Shown piece after piece: positions 34,868-43,441 of a stretch of 64,000 nt of DNA; position 1 is the stretch's first letter, and each line of letters starts with the position of its first letter. Made by a program: the position numbers and the translations under genes. Source of the stretch: JAFAXD01 sp051985675 (lineage in GTDB: Bacteria; Pseudomonadota; Alphaproteobacteria; Rhizobiales; Xanthobacteraceae); the NCBI GenBank assembly GCA_051985675.1, contig JBPYFJ010000092.1, positions 21,966 to 85,965 on the forward strand, in the 5' to 3' direction. Under the pieces are notes generated by a model. It ran no database searches. It saw only the letters and a program-made list of their open reading frames with translations, and was not told the DNA's origin.

Positions 34868-35845
34868 CTAAGGCGCGCTCGGCTGGGCCTGCCGATCTAG
34901 CATCATGCAGAGCCGATAGCAGGTCTCAACTGTGGGGACAGAAAGTCCCTTATCGGCGGCCAATCGGACGGCAAAGCCCAACGTCGCATCGGCTTCGAGC
35001 CGACGACCACGTTCAAGGTCTTGCAGGGCCGAGAGCTTGTGTCCCGGTACATTCTTGCGAAAGTAGTCTCCGATCTTGCGGACAATCTCCACTGCCTCTG
35101 TCGTTCCTACGCGACACACGGTGCCAGCCGGTAGAATGCCTTCATCCTTCAACGTTATTCCTTGGGTCTTGGCGAGCATGCCGATTTCGCGGACGATCTG
35201 GGCAACGATCAACGCGGCATCGGGGTCGCTGAGAGGTTGCCACGTCGGCGTCCGTGTCAAAACGGCCGGCGCTATTAGCGACGAATAAAGCGCATACTTC
35301 GACCATTCGACGGCACTAATGTCGGTGACCTGCCGCGCCTTGATGCCTGCGTTACTCAGGAGCGCAACAACGGTCGACAGCCGCTCTGACACTACGCCGT
35401 TGAGTTCGCCGAGCTGCAGTGAGTCGTGCATGGTGAACGCCGTCACTTGGTCGGAACGCACTTCACCACTAAAGTTAGCCACGGCCCCAAGCACGTTGTT
35501 CGCGCCGAAGACATTGGCGAGGTCGAGGTTCTTCTGAACGCCGTTCTGAACGGAAAAGGCGAGTGGAGGTCGTGACAACCGGATGCCTGCGAGAGCCGAC
35601 GCCGTGTCGTAGGTCTTGGTGGCCAGTATCAGGAGATCGACATCCGTGACGTCACTGGGCGTCCTCGCGATTGTCACGGGGGTCTGGAATTCTTCGAGGC
35701 CGACGATTGTCACGCCGTTCCGCTCGAGGTGATCGGCCCGCTTTCCCCGCGCAACTAACGTCACGCGCTCTCCGCTTCTTGCCACATAGCCGGCCAGGAT
35801 TGATCCGAGCGCCCCGCCACCCACAACCATCGTATGCATGCCCAT
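34868..35845 (-). CDS. Ketopantoate reductase family protein (PanE-like)
   Basis: A 325-residue NADPH-dependent oxidoreductase. The Rossmann motif GGGALGSILAGY begins at residue 9. ILATKTYDTASAL and SVQNGVQKNLDL belong to the N-terminal domain, and the C-terminal helical domain contains SALQDLERGRRLEADATLGF, equivalent to the SMLQDl.rGR.tEiD block of 2-dehydropantoate reductases. It would reduce ketopantoate to pantoate or a related 2-keto acid; catabolic homologues are common. GGGGAGATCTC precedes the ATG. It is one of three genes inside the inverted-repeat segment, on the same strand as the AraC regulator, which lies 108 bases upstream. Confidence 0.85.
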   Translation of the reverse strand: MGMHTMVVGGGALGSILAGYVARSGERVTLVARGKRADHLERNGVTIVGLEEFQTPVTIARTPSDVTDVDLLILATKTYDTASALAGIRLSRPPLAFSVQNGVQKNLDLANVFGANNVLGAVANFSGEVRSDQVTAFTMHDSLQLGELNGVVSERLSTVVALLSNAGIKARQVTDISAVEWSKYALYSSLIAPAVLTRTPTWQPLSDPDAALIVAQIVREIGMLAKTQGITLKDEGILPAGTVCRVGTTEAVEIVRKIGDYFRKNVPGHKLSALQDLERGRRLEADATLGFAVRLAADKGLSVPTVETCYRLCMMLDRQAQPSAP

Positions 35846-35953
35846 GAGATCTCCCCGAACACAGATGCGTCAGCCGCGGGGTGGAGGCAATACTCAACAC
35901 TTACGCAATCTCCACGTTGCACAAGCCCAAGGAATTTTGCCACGATCTTTTTG

Positions 35954-36937
35954 TTAGTGTTTGGCTAACGGCATTCGACCTCGCCGCCACGTGCCCGGCG
36001 GTGCGCCAACATGCTTCTTGAACGCGCGGTTGAAGGCCGCTTCCGATTCATAACCGACCTCCGCCGCCACCTGCGCGAGACTGGCGCTGGGATTCTCAAG
36101 ATGTCGCGTCGCCAGCTGCATGCGCCAGCGACCGAGATAGTGGATGGGCGAAACGCCAACAAAATGCGTGAAACGATCGGCAAATACCGATCGTGACAGG
36201 CCAACTTCGTGGGCGAGGCTATCGAGAGTCCACTGGTGCACAGGCTGGCCATGAATCAGCCGCATCGCCTGCCCGACATGGCGGTCCCTGAGTCCTGAGA
36301 GCCAGCTGGGGGAACCCTCAGGCAAAGCAGCGATGTATTTGCGTACGACTTCGACGAACATCAATTCGGCAAGCTTTGCCAGCATCGTTTCGCTGCCGGC
36401 GCTCCCGACTTCGGCTTCCTCGGCGGCAACACGCAACATGTTAGACAGCCAGCTTTGTCCGGCCGCCGGCATCTGAGCGTGAAATATGCGCGGCAGGGCT
36501 TCTAGCAAGGGATTGAACGGCCGCGCGTCGCAACCGAAATAGCCGCATATCATATGGCAGCTCTCCCGGCCCCCACCATTATAATGCGTTACGATCGGAA
36601 GCTGGCGGTCGCAGGGGCGGGTATAAAGTTCAAGGTCGGGATCACCACCGCGCATGCCTGGCGCGGAGCTCAAGACATGGGCGGCGCCGGTCGGCAAGAT
36701 GATGATGTCGCCAGCGTTGAGCTGCACGGCCGCCTCGCTGCCGTCGACAAGCGCTACCCAGCATGTTCCGGATACCACAGCATGGAAATTGATCACGTGC
36801 TGCGCTTGCGGCATCACCTTGCCGGCGATGGCCGTTGAATCGGGCGATACGCCGACCCAAGGCGCCTGAGCATTCCGTTCGAAGAAAATGACTCCGGTGA
36901 AACGCACCGCGCGGAGCACGTCGGAGAGAACATCCAT
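35954..36937 (-). CDS. AraC-family transcriptional regulator with cupin sensor domain
   Basis: A 327-residue regulator. The N-terminal 180 residues are a cupin ligand-binding domain (HVINFHAVVSGTCWVALV, LNAGDIIILPTGAAHVL). The C-terminal 100 residues carry two helix-turn-helix motifs: LDSLAHEVGLSRSVFADRF and LAQVAAEVGYESEAAFNRAF, the latter typical of AraC proteins. The start is the ATG at 36937 behind GGGAGGCTCAGAGC; the open frame continues to 37042 without support. It is divergent from the flavoprotein oxidase (starts 169 bases apart), which it probably controls. Confidence 0.92.
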   Translation of the reverse strand: MDVLSDVLRAVRFTGVIFFERNAQAPWVGVSPDSTAIAGKVMPQAQHVINFHAVVSGTCWVALVDGSEAAVQLNAGDIIILPTGAAHVLSSAPGMRGGDPDLELYTRPCDRQLPIVTHYNGGGRESCHMICGYFGCDARPFNPLLEALPRIFHAQMPAAGQSWLSNMLRVAAEEAEVGSAGSETMLAKLAELMFVEVVRKYIAALPEGSPSWLSGLRDRHVGQAMRLIHGQPVHQWTLDSLAHEVGLSRSVFADRFTHFVGVSPIHYLGRWRMQLATRHLENPSASLAQVAAEVGYESEAAFNRAFKKHVGAPPGTWRRGRMPLAKH

Positions 36938-37106
36938 TGCTCTGAGCCTCCCGGCAAAGCGATCAAGTTTCCCGGACGAATGGGCAATACTCAGTGCCTT
37001 TCCAGAAAGTCGAACAAGAACGACGGACGACGGAGCATACATCAGAGCGACTTCCTCCGCTACAATATGATGGTTGCATCACCTTCAGGCATTTGGAGAT
37101 CATGTG

Positions 37107-38489
37107 ATGAGCGACAAAGCGATCGCGACCTTCACCCAGGGCTTCCGCGGTGCAGTTATCACGCGCAGTCACCCGGACTATGACGAGGCGCGGAAACTCT
37201 ATAACGGCATGATCGACAAACGACCGTTGATCATTGCCCGGTGCGCAGACGTTGCAGACGTTATCGCGGCGGTGAATTTTGGTCGCGACAACAAACTCCT
37301 CATCGCCATCCGCGGGGGCGGTCACAACGGCCCCGGTCTGGGCAGCGTCGATGATGGCTTGGTCATCGATCTATCATTGATGAACGGGGTCAGGGTCGAT
37401 CCCACGAAGCGAACGGCACGTGTAGGCGCTGGTTGCGTCACCGGTGACGTCGATCACGCGACCCACGTGTTCGGCCAAGCCGTCCCGTTTGGGATCATCT
37501 CAACGACGGGAGTCGCGGGTCTCACCGTGAGCGGCGGACATGGCTATCTCACTCGGCAGTACGGCCTGACAATTGACAACCTGATCGAGGCAGATCTTGT
37601 GCTGGCCGACGGCCGCTTTGTTACTGCGTCCGAGGCCGACAATGCTGACCTGTTCTGGGCACTGCGCGGCGGTGGCGGAAACTTTGGTGTGGTGACGAGC
37701 TTTCTGTTCCGAACCTGCCCAGTCAAAATCGTGTATGGAGGCCCGCTCATCTTCGACCTCGCGGAGGCCGCGACGGTGATGCGCTGGTATCGAGATTCGC
37801 TGCCCGGCTTGCCAGAAGAATTTTACATGTTCCTCGGTCTCCAGGTCATTCCCCCGGGCGATCCCTTCCCGAAGGAGCATTGGGGGAAAACGACCTGTGC
37901 GCTTCTCATTTCGCACAACGGATCGGCGGCCGGTGCCGAGCAAGCGGTCAACGCCGTCCGCGCAGCTCTGCCGAAGCCAATCATCGATTGGGCGCAACCG
38001 ATGCCGTTCACGGTGTTGCAATCGCTTTTCGACGCACTCTACCCCAAGGGCCTGCAATGGTATTGGAAAGGTGATTTCGTAGAAAGGTTGCCGGATGCAG
38101 CGATCGATGCACATCTAGCGCACATAGCCAAAATACCGACGCCGTTTTCTGGAATGCATCTCTATCCGATCGACGGCGCTGCTCACCGCCAAAAGCACGA
38201 TGCGACGGCATGGAATTTCCGAGGCGCAACTTGGTCAATGGCCATTGTGGGTGTCGATCCCAATCGGGCCAAGGCTCCGCTCCTGAAGCAATGGGTGCGC
38301 GACTACTGGGAGGCGGTCCATCCCTTCAATCTCGAAGGAGCGTACGCAAACTTCATGATGGACGATGAAGGAGAGGCGCGCGTCAAAGCCGCGTACGGCG
38401 ACAACTACCAACGCCTCGCCGCTTTGAAGAAAAAGTACGATCCCGGCAACCTGTTTCGAGTGAACCAGAATATTCGACCTGCCGGATAA
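37107..38489 (+). CDS. BBE-type FAD-linked oxidase (cytosolic, probably monocovalent flavin)
   Basis: A 460-residue flavoprotein of the same superfamily as the one at 16755 but without a signal peptide. The FAD domain has AIRGGGHNGPGLGSVDDG, with the histidine that binds the 8-alpha position. The second region reads STTGVAGLTVSGGHGYLTRQ: the cysteine that would make the 6-S bond is absent, so single covalent attachment is predicted. The C-terminus has the BBE block YANFMMDDEGEARVKAAYG...RLAALKKKYDPGNLFRVNQN, interrupted here only for length. GGAGATCATGTG precedes the ATG. It is divergent from the AraC gene. The substrate is unknown, perhaps a sugar or hydroxy acid. Confidence 0.9.
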   Translation: MSDKAIATFTQGFRGAVITRSHPDYDEARKLYNGMIDKRPLIIARCADVADVIAAVNFGRDNKLLIAIRGGGHNGPGLGSVDDGLVIDLSLMNGVRVDPTKRTARVGAGCVTGDVDHATHVFGQAVPFGIISTTGVAGLTVSGGHGYLTRQYGLTIDNLIEADLVLADGRFVTASEADNADLFWALRGGGGNFGVVTSFLFRTCPVKIVYGGPLIFDLAEAATVMRWYRDSLPGLPEEFYMFLGLQVIPPGDPFPKEHWGKTTCALLISHNGSAAGAEQAVNAVRAALPKPIIDWAQPMPFTVLQSLFDALYPKGLQWYWKGDFVERLPDAAIDAHLAHIAKIPTPFSGMHLYPIDGAAHRQKHDATAWNFRGATWSMAIVGVDPNRAKAPLLKQWVRDYWEAVHPFNLEGAYANFMMDDEGEARVKAAYGDNYQRLAALKKKYDPGNLFRVNQNIRPAG

Positions 38490-38510
38490 CGAACTGCTGC
38501 TCATTACTCG

Positions 38511-38600
38511 CGATTGGGTCCATGTCGGCTTTGGGTCATTGGCGGACATTGCCGCCGCAATTGCAAATGTCCGCTTTACCCCCGTCAGCGGACGCGGGCG
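38511..38600 (+). repeat. Dispersed GCGGACATT-type repeat, copy 2
   Basis: TTTGGGTCATTGGCGGACAT followed by AAATGTCCGCTTTACCC aligns in the same order with the copy at 53573-53691. It lies just inside the right inverted repeat. Confidence 0.7.
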
Positions 38601-38620
38601 TTAATGAGTACACGCCCTAG
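38601..38620 (-). repeat. Right inverted repeat of the 3.9-kb segment
   Basis: TTAATGAGTACACGCCCTAG, the reverse complement of the left repeat except for one base. Its last bases include the complement of the cobB stop codon (TAG). Confidence 0.85.
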
Positions 38621-39927
38621 TTCCGCGCGATGGCGTGAAAGAACGTGCCGCTGACGTTGTGGCGGCGTCCGCCGGCGCGACCGAGCGAGTTGTCTGCCGC
38701 ATCCTTAAGGTCGACCAGCGGCGCATCGTTGCCGGTTTCAATCAGGCTTGCGTAGTGAAATTCGTGCCCGCGCACGATGCCGCCGGATTTGCCCAGCGGC
38801 CCGTCAACGAGCAGCCGGGCCTCGCGGTAGCCGAGGTGAAGCTTGCGCCGCGCGAAGCTCGTCGCATGGCCGAGCAGTCCGGTCATTGCGTGCCGCTGAC
38901 CTGATGAGTCTTCCAGGCCCTCGCCGAGCACCATGTAGCCGCCGCACTCGCCGTGCGCCGGACGCGTCTCTGCAAAGCGCGCCAGCCCGGTCCGAAACCG
39001 ATCGGCGGCCGCCAGTGCGCCGGCAAAAAGCTCCGGATAGCCGCCCGGCAGCCAGCACGCGTCGCAGGTCGCCTCCGGCGCCTCGTCGGCGAGCGGCGAG
39101 AATGGAATGATCTCCGCGCCGGCGCGCCGCCAGGCGTCGAGGACGTGCGGATAGATGAAGCTGAAGGCCTGATCGCTGGCGAGCGCGATGCGCTGACCCG
39201 GTGGATCGATGGCGATGATGCGGGTCGAGGTGGCCGGCGCCAGCGGGGTGGCGAGCGCGAGCGTGCGGTCGAGATCGAAATTGCTGCTCGCGACCCCGGC
39301 GAGATGATCGAGCCGGGCCGCAAGATCGGCATGCTCGGCGGCCTGCACCAGCCCGAGGTGACGTTCCGGCAGCGCCAGTTGCTGATCGCGCGGGAGCGCG
39401 CCGAGCACCGGTATATCGAGAGCGGCGAGTGCGTCCATCACCAGCGCGCGGTGGCGCTCGCTGCCGACCCGGTTAAGGATCACGCCGGCGATCCGGACCG
39501 CGGGATCGTGCGTTGCAAATCCGCGTACGACCGCGGCCGCCGATTGCGATTGGCCGTGCACGTCGAGGACGAGCAATACCGGCAACCCGAAACGGCGTGC
39601 GAGATCGGCGGTGGTCCCGCAACAGCCCGGTGCTCCGGCGACGCCGTCGAACAGGCCCATCACGCCTTCGATCACCAGCAATTCGGCGTTCTCGGCGGCG
39701 CGCGCCGTCACCGCATCGATGAGCGGCGGCGGCATCGCCCAGCTGTCGAGATTGAAGCTCGGCGCCGCGCTCGCGGCGGCGTGAAACGCGGGGTCGATGT
39801 AGTCCGGGCCGGCTTTCGCGGCGCGGACCTTGACGCCGCGGCGCGCCAGCGCGGCGAGCAGCGCGAGCGTCACCGTGGTTTTGCCGGAACCGGAGCGGGT
39901 CGCCGCAATGATCAGGCCGCGGGCCAT
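38617..39927 (-). CDS. cobB: Hydrogenobyrinic acid a,c-diamide synthase
   Basis: A 436-residue ATP- and glutamine-dependent enzyme that amidates the a and c side chains of hydrogenobyrinic acid before cobalt insertion. The N-terminal ATPase loop is ATRSGSGKTTVT; the C-terminal glutaminase-like domain has LPGGYPELFAG and HGECGGYMVLGEGL, whose Cys is the nucleophile, and HEFHYASLI. The ATG at 39927 starts MARGLIIAATRSGSGKT; upstream open codons to 40056 overlap cbiD and are discounted. The final stop codon falls within the right inverted repeat of the adjoining segment, but the C-terminus VSGTFFHAIARN looks complete. It is divergent from cbiD, with 40 bases between starts. Confidence 0.94.
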   Translation of the reverse strand: MARGLIIAATRSGSGKTTVTLALLAALARRGVKVRAAKAGPDYIDPAFHAAASAAPSFNLDSWAMPPPLIDAVTARAAENAELLVIEGVMGLFDGVAGAPGCCGTTADLARRFGLPVLLVLDVHGQSQSAAAVVRGFATHDPAVRIAGVILNRVGSERHRALVMDALAALDIPVLGALPRDQQLALPERHLGLVQAAEHADLAARLDHLAGVASSNFDLDRTLALATPLAPATSTRIIAIDPPGQRIALASDQAFSFIYPHVLDAWRRAGAEIIPFSPLADEAPEATCDACWLPGGYPELFAGALAAADRFRTGLARFAETRPAHGECGGYMVLGEGLEDSSGQRHAMTGLLGHATSFARRKLHLGYREARLLVDGPLGKSGGIVRGHEFHYASLIETGNDAPLVDLKDAADNSLGRAGGRRHNVSGTFFHAIARN

Positions 39928-39967
39928 ATCAAGCGTGCCCGCCGCTGGTCGTGATATATGCCAAGCC

Positions 39968-41086
39968 ATGACCAAGCAGGATCGTCCGCTGCGGCGAGGC
40001 TGGACCACGGGAGCGTGCGCCACCGCGGCCGCCAAAGCGGCTTTCGGCGCGCTCATGTCGGGCGAGTTCGTCGATCCGGTCGAGGTGACGTTGCCGCGCG
40101 GTCAAACGCCGACCTTCGCACTCGCGGTCGCGCGCAGCGAGCCGGGTTCCGCCACCGCCGGCGTGGTCAAGGACGCGGGCGATGATCCCGACGTCACCCA
40201 CGGCGCGCTGATCCTGGCGACCGCGCGCGCCGGCGCCCCGGGTTCGGGCGTTACGTTTCGCGCCGGCGAGGGTGTCGGCACGGTGACGCGGCCGGGTCTC
40301 GCGATTGGACCGGGCGAGCCGGCGATCAATCCGGTACCCCGCCAGATGATCCGCGACGCGATCGCGCAGGTCGCGACGCGCCTCGACTGCGTCGGCGACG
40401 TCGAGATCGAAATCGCCATTCCGGGGGGCGAGGCGCTGGCCCAGAAGACGCTCAATCCACGCCTCGGAATCGTCGGCGGCCTCTCGATCCTCGGCACCAC
40501 CGGCGTCGTCGTGCCGTATTCGTGCTCGGCCTGGATTCATTCGATCTACAGCGGCGTCGACGTCGCACGCGCGGCCGGGCTCACCCACATCGCCGGATCG
40601 ACCGGCTCGACCTCGGAAGCCTGCGTGCAGAAGCTTTACGGTTTGTCGGAGATTGCACTGATCGACATGGGCGATTTCGTGGGAGGCATGCTCAAATATG
40701 TGCGCACGCATCCGCTCCCGCGCGTCACCATCGCGGGCGGCGTCGCCAAGATGAGCAAGCTCGCGCAGGGCTTGCTCGACCTGCATTCGAAGCGCGGCGC
40801 GATCGATCTTGTGGCGCTCGCGGAGATCGCGCGTGCCGCCGGCGGCTCGGAAGCGCTGCACGCACAGATTCTTGCAGCCAACACCGCCGCGCAAGCGTTT
40901 GCGCTGGCAGCCGCACAAGATATCGCGCTCGGGGATCAGGTGGCGGCGGCTGCGCGCGCGACGGCCGCCCGCGTCGTCGAAGACGCGGGCGTCGCGGTCG
41001 AGGTTTTGATGTTCGATCGCGAAGGGCATCTCGTCGGGCGCGCGCCGTTCGATCACGATCCGGCTCCGCGAAAGCGCCGGCGGTAG
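39968..41086 (+). CDS. cbiD: Cobalt-precorrin-5B C1-methyltransferase-type CbiD
   Basis: The 372-residue protein begins RRGWTTGACATAAAKAAF, the CbiD signature, and continues with TRPGLAIGPGEPAINPVPRQ, SILGTTGVVVPYSCSAWIHS and IAGGVAKMSKLAQGLLDLHS, all conserved in the family. In the anaerobic route CbiD methylates C1 of the ring after acetaldehyde loss. Here it sits in a cluster that also has the oxygen-dependent CobG; no CobF, the usual aerobic C1-methyltransferase, is in the window. The ATG at 39968 is chosen by alignment. Its 3' end overlaps the end of cobM by 34 bases, tail to tail. Confidence 0.92.
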   Translation: MTKQDRPLRRGWTTGACATAAAKAAFGALMSGEFVDPVEVTLPRGQTPTFALAVARSEPGSATAGVVKDAGDDPDVTHGALILATARAGAPGSGVTFRAGEGVGTVTRPGLAIGPGEPAINPVPRQMIRDAIAQVATRLDCVGDVEIEIAIPGGEALAQKTLNPRLGIVGGLSILGTTGVVVPYSCSAWIHSIYSGVDVARAAGLTHIAGSTGSTSEACVQKLYGLSEIALIDMGDFVGGMLKYVRTHPLPRVTIAGGVAKMSKLAQGLLDLHSKRGAIDLVALAEIARAAGGSEALHAQILAANTAAQAFALAAAQDIALGDQVAAAARATAARVVEDAGVAVEVLMFDREGHLVGRAPFDHDPAPRKRRR

Positions 41087-41814
41087 TCCGCGTCGTAGAG
41101 CGCACTCTCGCGAAAATCATCGGCGGCGAGCGCGGGTCCGACCAAGACGAGCGCGGTGCGATCGATGCCTTCGGCGGTGACGCGGGACGCGATATCGCGC
41201 AGCGTGCCTTGCACGATCCGCTCATCCGGCCAGCTCGCGCGCGCGACCACGATTGCGGGGCAGTCCGCACCATAAAACGCCACCAGCTCCGACGCCGTCC
41301 GTTCGATCGCCTGGACCGCGAGATGGATCGCAAGGGTCGCGCCGGTTGTGGCGAACGCGGCGAGCTGCTCGCGCTCCGGCATCCGCGATGCGCGTCCCGG
41401 CACGCGCGTCAGCACCACGCTCTGGGCAACCTCCGGCACCGTCAGCTCGCGACCGAGCGCCGCCGCGGCCGCGGCGAACGCCGGCACACCGGGCGTGATC
41501 GTGTAAGGGATGCCGCGCCGCCGCAGCCGGCGCGTTTGCTCGGCAAGGGCGCTATAGATCGAGAGATCGCCGGAGTGCAGCCGCGCCACGTCGTGACCCG
41601 CTGCGTGGGCCGCGACGAATTCCCCTTCGATCTCGTCAAGCGACATCGGTGCGGTGTCGATGACGCGCGCGCCGGGCGGACAGTGCGCAAGCAGCGCGGT
41701 CGGCACCAGCGACCCCGCATAGAGACAGACCGGGCAGCGCGCGATCAGGTCGCGTCCGCGCAGCGTGATCAGATCGGCCGCGCCCGGTCCGGCGCCGATG
41801 AAATGCACGGTCAC
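41053..41814 (-). CDS. cobM: Precorrin-4 C11-methyltransferase
   Basis: A 253-residue SAM-dependent tetrapyrrole methylase that methylates C11 of precorrin-4. VHFIGAGPGAADLITLRG at the N-terminus, RLHSGDLSIYSALAEQ in the middle and PYTITPGVPAFAAAAAALG are the family blocks, with the LHSGD loop binding SAM. It is last in the cobL-cobE-cobM group, its start overlapping the cobE stop as ATGA. It is convergent with cbiD. Confidence 0.94.
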   Translation of the reverse strand: MTVHFIGAGPGAADLITLRGRDLIARCPVCLYAGSLVPTALLAHCPPGARVIDTAPMSLDEIEGEFVAAHAAGHDVARLHSGDLSIYSALAEQTRRLRRRGIPYTITPGVPAFAAAAAALGRELTVPEVAQSVVLTRVPGRASRMPEREQLAAFATTGATLAIHLAVQAIERTASELVAFYGADCPAIVVARASWPDERIVQGTLRDIASRVTAEGIDRTALVLVGPALAADDFRESALYDADYRRRFRGAGS

Positions 41815-42197
41815 GGCTTGGCTCCGGTTGTCGCCAACGCACAGGTCGCCGGTCCGACCACGATGCGTGCCGCAAGCAGGCGCGCCGACGGACCCCCCGC
41901 CGCCAACGCGGCGGCTTCGGCAACTGACGAGACCCCGGTGTGCCGTCGCACCCGCTCGGAATGCGTCACGGTGCGCGCGTCGGCCAAGGCGAGATCGGCG
42001 TCCTCTACCACCACGAGGCGCACGCCGAGCGCGGCCGCGGCCGCGGCGATGCCGGGCTCGGCCTCCTTGACCTGCGCGGTCGCGATCAGGTCGAGCGACG
42101 TCGCGCCAAGTCCGCTATCCGTCAGTGCGGCCGCGATGGCGGCTTCGATTTCGGCGGCCGCGGCGCCCTTGCGGCATCCGACGCCGGCGATGATCAT
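41811..42197 (-). CDS. cobE: CobE / CbiG C-terminal domain protein
   Basis: A 128-residue protein starting MIIAGVGCRKGAAAAEIEAAI, the pattern of CobE and of the C-terminal domain of CbiG. TAQVKEAEPGIAAAAAALGV and THSERVRRHTGVSSVAEAAAL complete it. CobE supports the aerobic pathway in an undefined way; CbiG opens the delta-lactone in the anaerobic pathway. The start at 42197 overlaps the cobL stop by ATGA; an ATG 18 bases upstream is also open. Beside CbiD, this protein could take part in the deacylation step; that is inference. Confidence 0.85.
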   Translation of the reverse strand: MIIAGVGCRKGAAAAEIEAAIAAALTDSGLGATSLDLIATAQVKEAEPGIAAAAAALGVRLVVVEDADLALADARTVTHSERVRRHTGVSSVAEAAALAAGGPSARLLAARIVVGPATCALATTGAKP

Positions 42198-43441
42198 GGT
42201 TTGACGAAGCTCCATTGCGTAATCGGCATCGCCGGATGCCAGCCGGTTTTGCCGCCGACCGGTTCGGCGCGCGCAATGGCAATGCGGGTCAGATCGCCGC
42301 CGAGCGCGGCGTGCCACGCAATCAGCAATGCCTCGGTCTCGAGCGTCACTGCGTTGACGACCAGGCGGCCGCCCGTGCGCAGCGCGGTGACGCATTGATC
42401 GAGCACACCCGGCTCGCCGGCGCCGCCGCCAACGAAGATCGCGTCCGGCGGCGCCAGGCCTGCGAGTGCCGCGGGGGCCTGGCCGTGCACGATCTCGAGG
42501 CCCGGCACCCCGAGGGCGGCGGCATTGCGGGCAATCCGGCCGGCGCGCTCGGCGCGGGCCTCGACCGCGATCGCCCGCAGCGACGGATCGACCAGCATCC
42601 ATTCGATCGCAACCGAGCCGGCGCCCGCGCCGATGTCCCACAGGCGCTCGCCGCGGCGGGGAGCCAGCGCCGAAAGCGTGAGCGCGCGAACCTGGCGCTT
42701 GGTGATCTGACCGTCGTGCTCGAACAGCGTGTCGGGCAGGCCCGGCGTGCGCGCGATGATGCGCGCACCCTCCGACGCGACCACGTCGATCGCAACCGTA
42801 TTGAGCGGATCGACCTCCGTGAGGTCGAACGCTGCGGCCGTGGTGCGACGCACGCGTTCGCGTGCGCCGCCGAGGGCCTCGAGCACGGTCAGGCGGGACG
42901 CCCCGAACCCGGCCTCGGTCAGCAGGCGGGCGAGCGCGGCCGGCCCGTCGCCGTCGGTTGTGAGCGCGAAGATACGGACCTGTGGCTGCAGGTGAGGGCG
43001 GATCAGATCGAGCGAACGCCCATTAAGCGCGATGAGGGTCGTCTCAGCCAGCGACCAGCCGAGCCGGGCCGCGGCGAGGCTGAAGGCGGACGGCGCCGGT
43101 ACCGTCAATATTTCCTCCGCCGCCACCCGTCGGGCCAGCAAGGCCCCGATTCCATAGTGAAACGGGTCCCCGGAGGCCAACACGCAGACCCGGCGGGGAC
43201 GTTCGGCCGCCACATCCTCGACCGCCCGGCCGAACGGGCTCGGCCAGGGACGTGCCGCCCCCCGGACCAGAGAGGCTGCGAGCCGCAGGTGGCGTTCGCC
43301 CCCGAACACGATCTCCGCGCGTGCAATCAGGTCCCGGGCCACCGGGCTCAACCCTGCGATGCCGTCTTCGCCGATGCCGACGATGGACAGCCAGCGGTGT
43401 GGCGCGGCATTCTCACGCAGAACGGGGTCGGCAGACGCCAT
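42194..43441 (-). CDS. cobL: Precorrin-6Y C5,15-methyltransferase (decarboxylating)
   Basis: A 415-residue two-domain enzyme. The N-terminal half (CbiE-like; WLSIVGIGEDGIAGLSPVA, VCVLASGDPFHYGIG) methylates C5. The C-terminal half (CbiT-like; RLWDIGAGAGSVAIEWML, AIFVGGGAGEPGVLD) methylates C15 and removes the acetate carboxyl group. The ATG at 43441 is placed by alignment. Its first two bases overlap the start codon of cobK, which is read in the other direction, so no intergenic DNA separates the two. cobE follows through an ATGA overlap. Confidence 0.94.
   Translation of the reverse strand: MASADPVLRENAAPHRWLSIVGIGEDGIAGLSPVARDLIARAEIVFGGERHLRLAASLVRGAARPWPSPFGRAVEDVAAERPRRVCVLASGDPFHYGIGALLARRVAAEEILTVPAPSAFSLAAARLGWSLAETTLIALNGRSLDLIRPHLQPQVRIFALTTDGDGPAALARLLTEAGFGASRLTVLEALGGARERVRRTTAAAFDLTEVDPLNTVAIDVVASEGARIIARTPGLPDTLFEHDGQITKRQVRALTLSALAPRRGERLWDIGAGAGSVAIEWMLVDPSLRAIAVEARAERAGRIARNAAALGVPGLEIVHGQAPAALAGLAPPDAIFVGGGAGEPGVLDQCVTALRTGGRLVVNAVTLETEALLIAWHAALGGDLTRIAIARAEPVGGKTGWHPAMPITQWSFVKP

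Larger units (their letters stand above)
34734..38620. mobile_element. 3.9-kb segment bounded by 20-bp inverted repeats, no transposase
   Basis: CTAGGGCGTGTACTAATTAA at 34734-34753 is repeated in inverted form at 38601-38620 with a single mismatch (19 of 20). Just inside each end lies a copy of the GCGGACATT-rich dispersed repeat. Between are three genes (ketopantoate reductase-like, AraC regulator, flavoprotein oxidase) of visibly lower GC than the surrounding cob genes. The right end touches the cobB stop codon. No transposase or integrase is present, so this would be a non-autonomous or decayed element; the boundaries are seen, mobility is inferred. Confidence 0.45.

Noticed and set aside
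40522..42204. A 560-codon plus-strand frame
   Set aside because: It overlaps cbiD in another frame and runs antisense through cobM and cobE; it has arginine-rich, low-complexity sequence with no domain.
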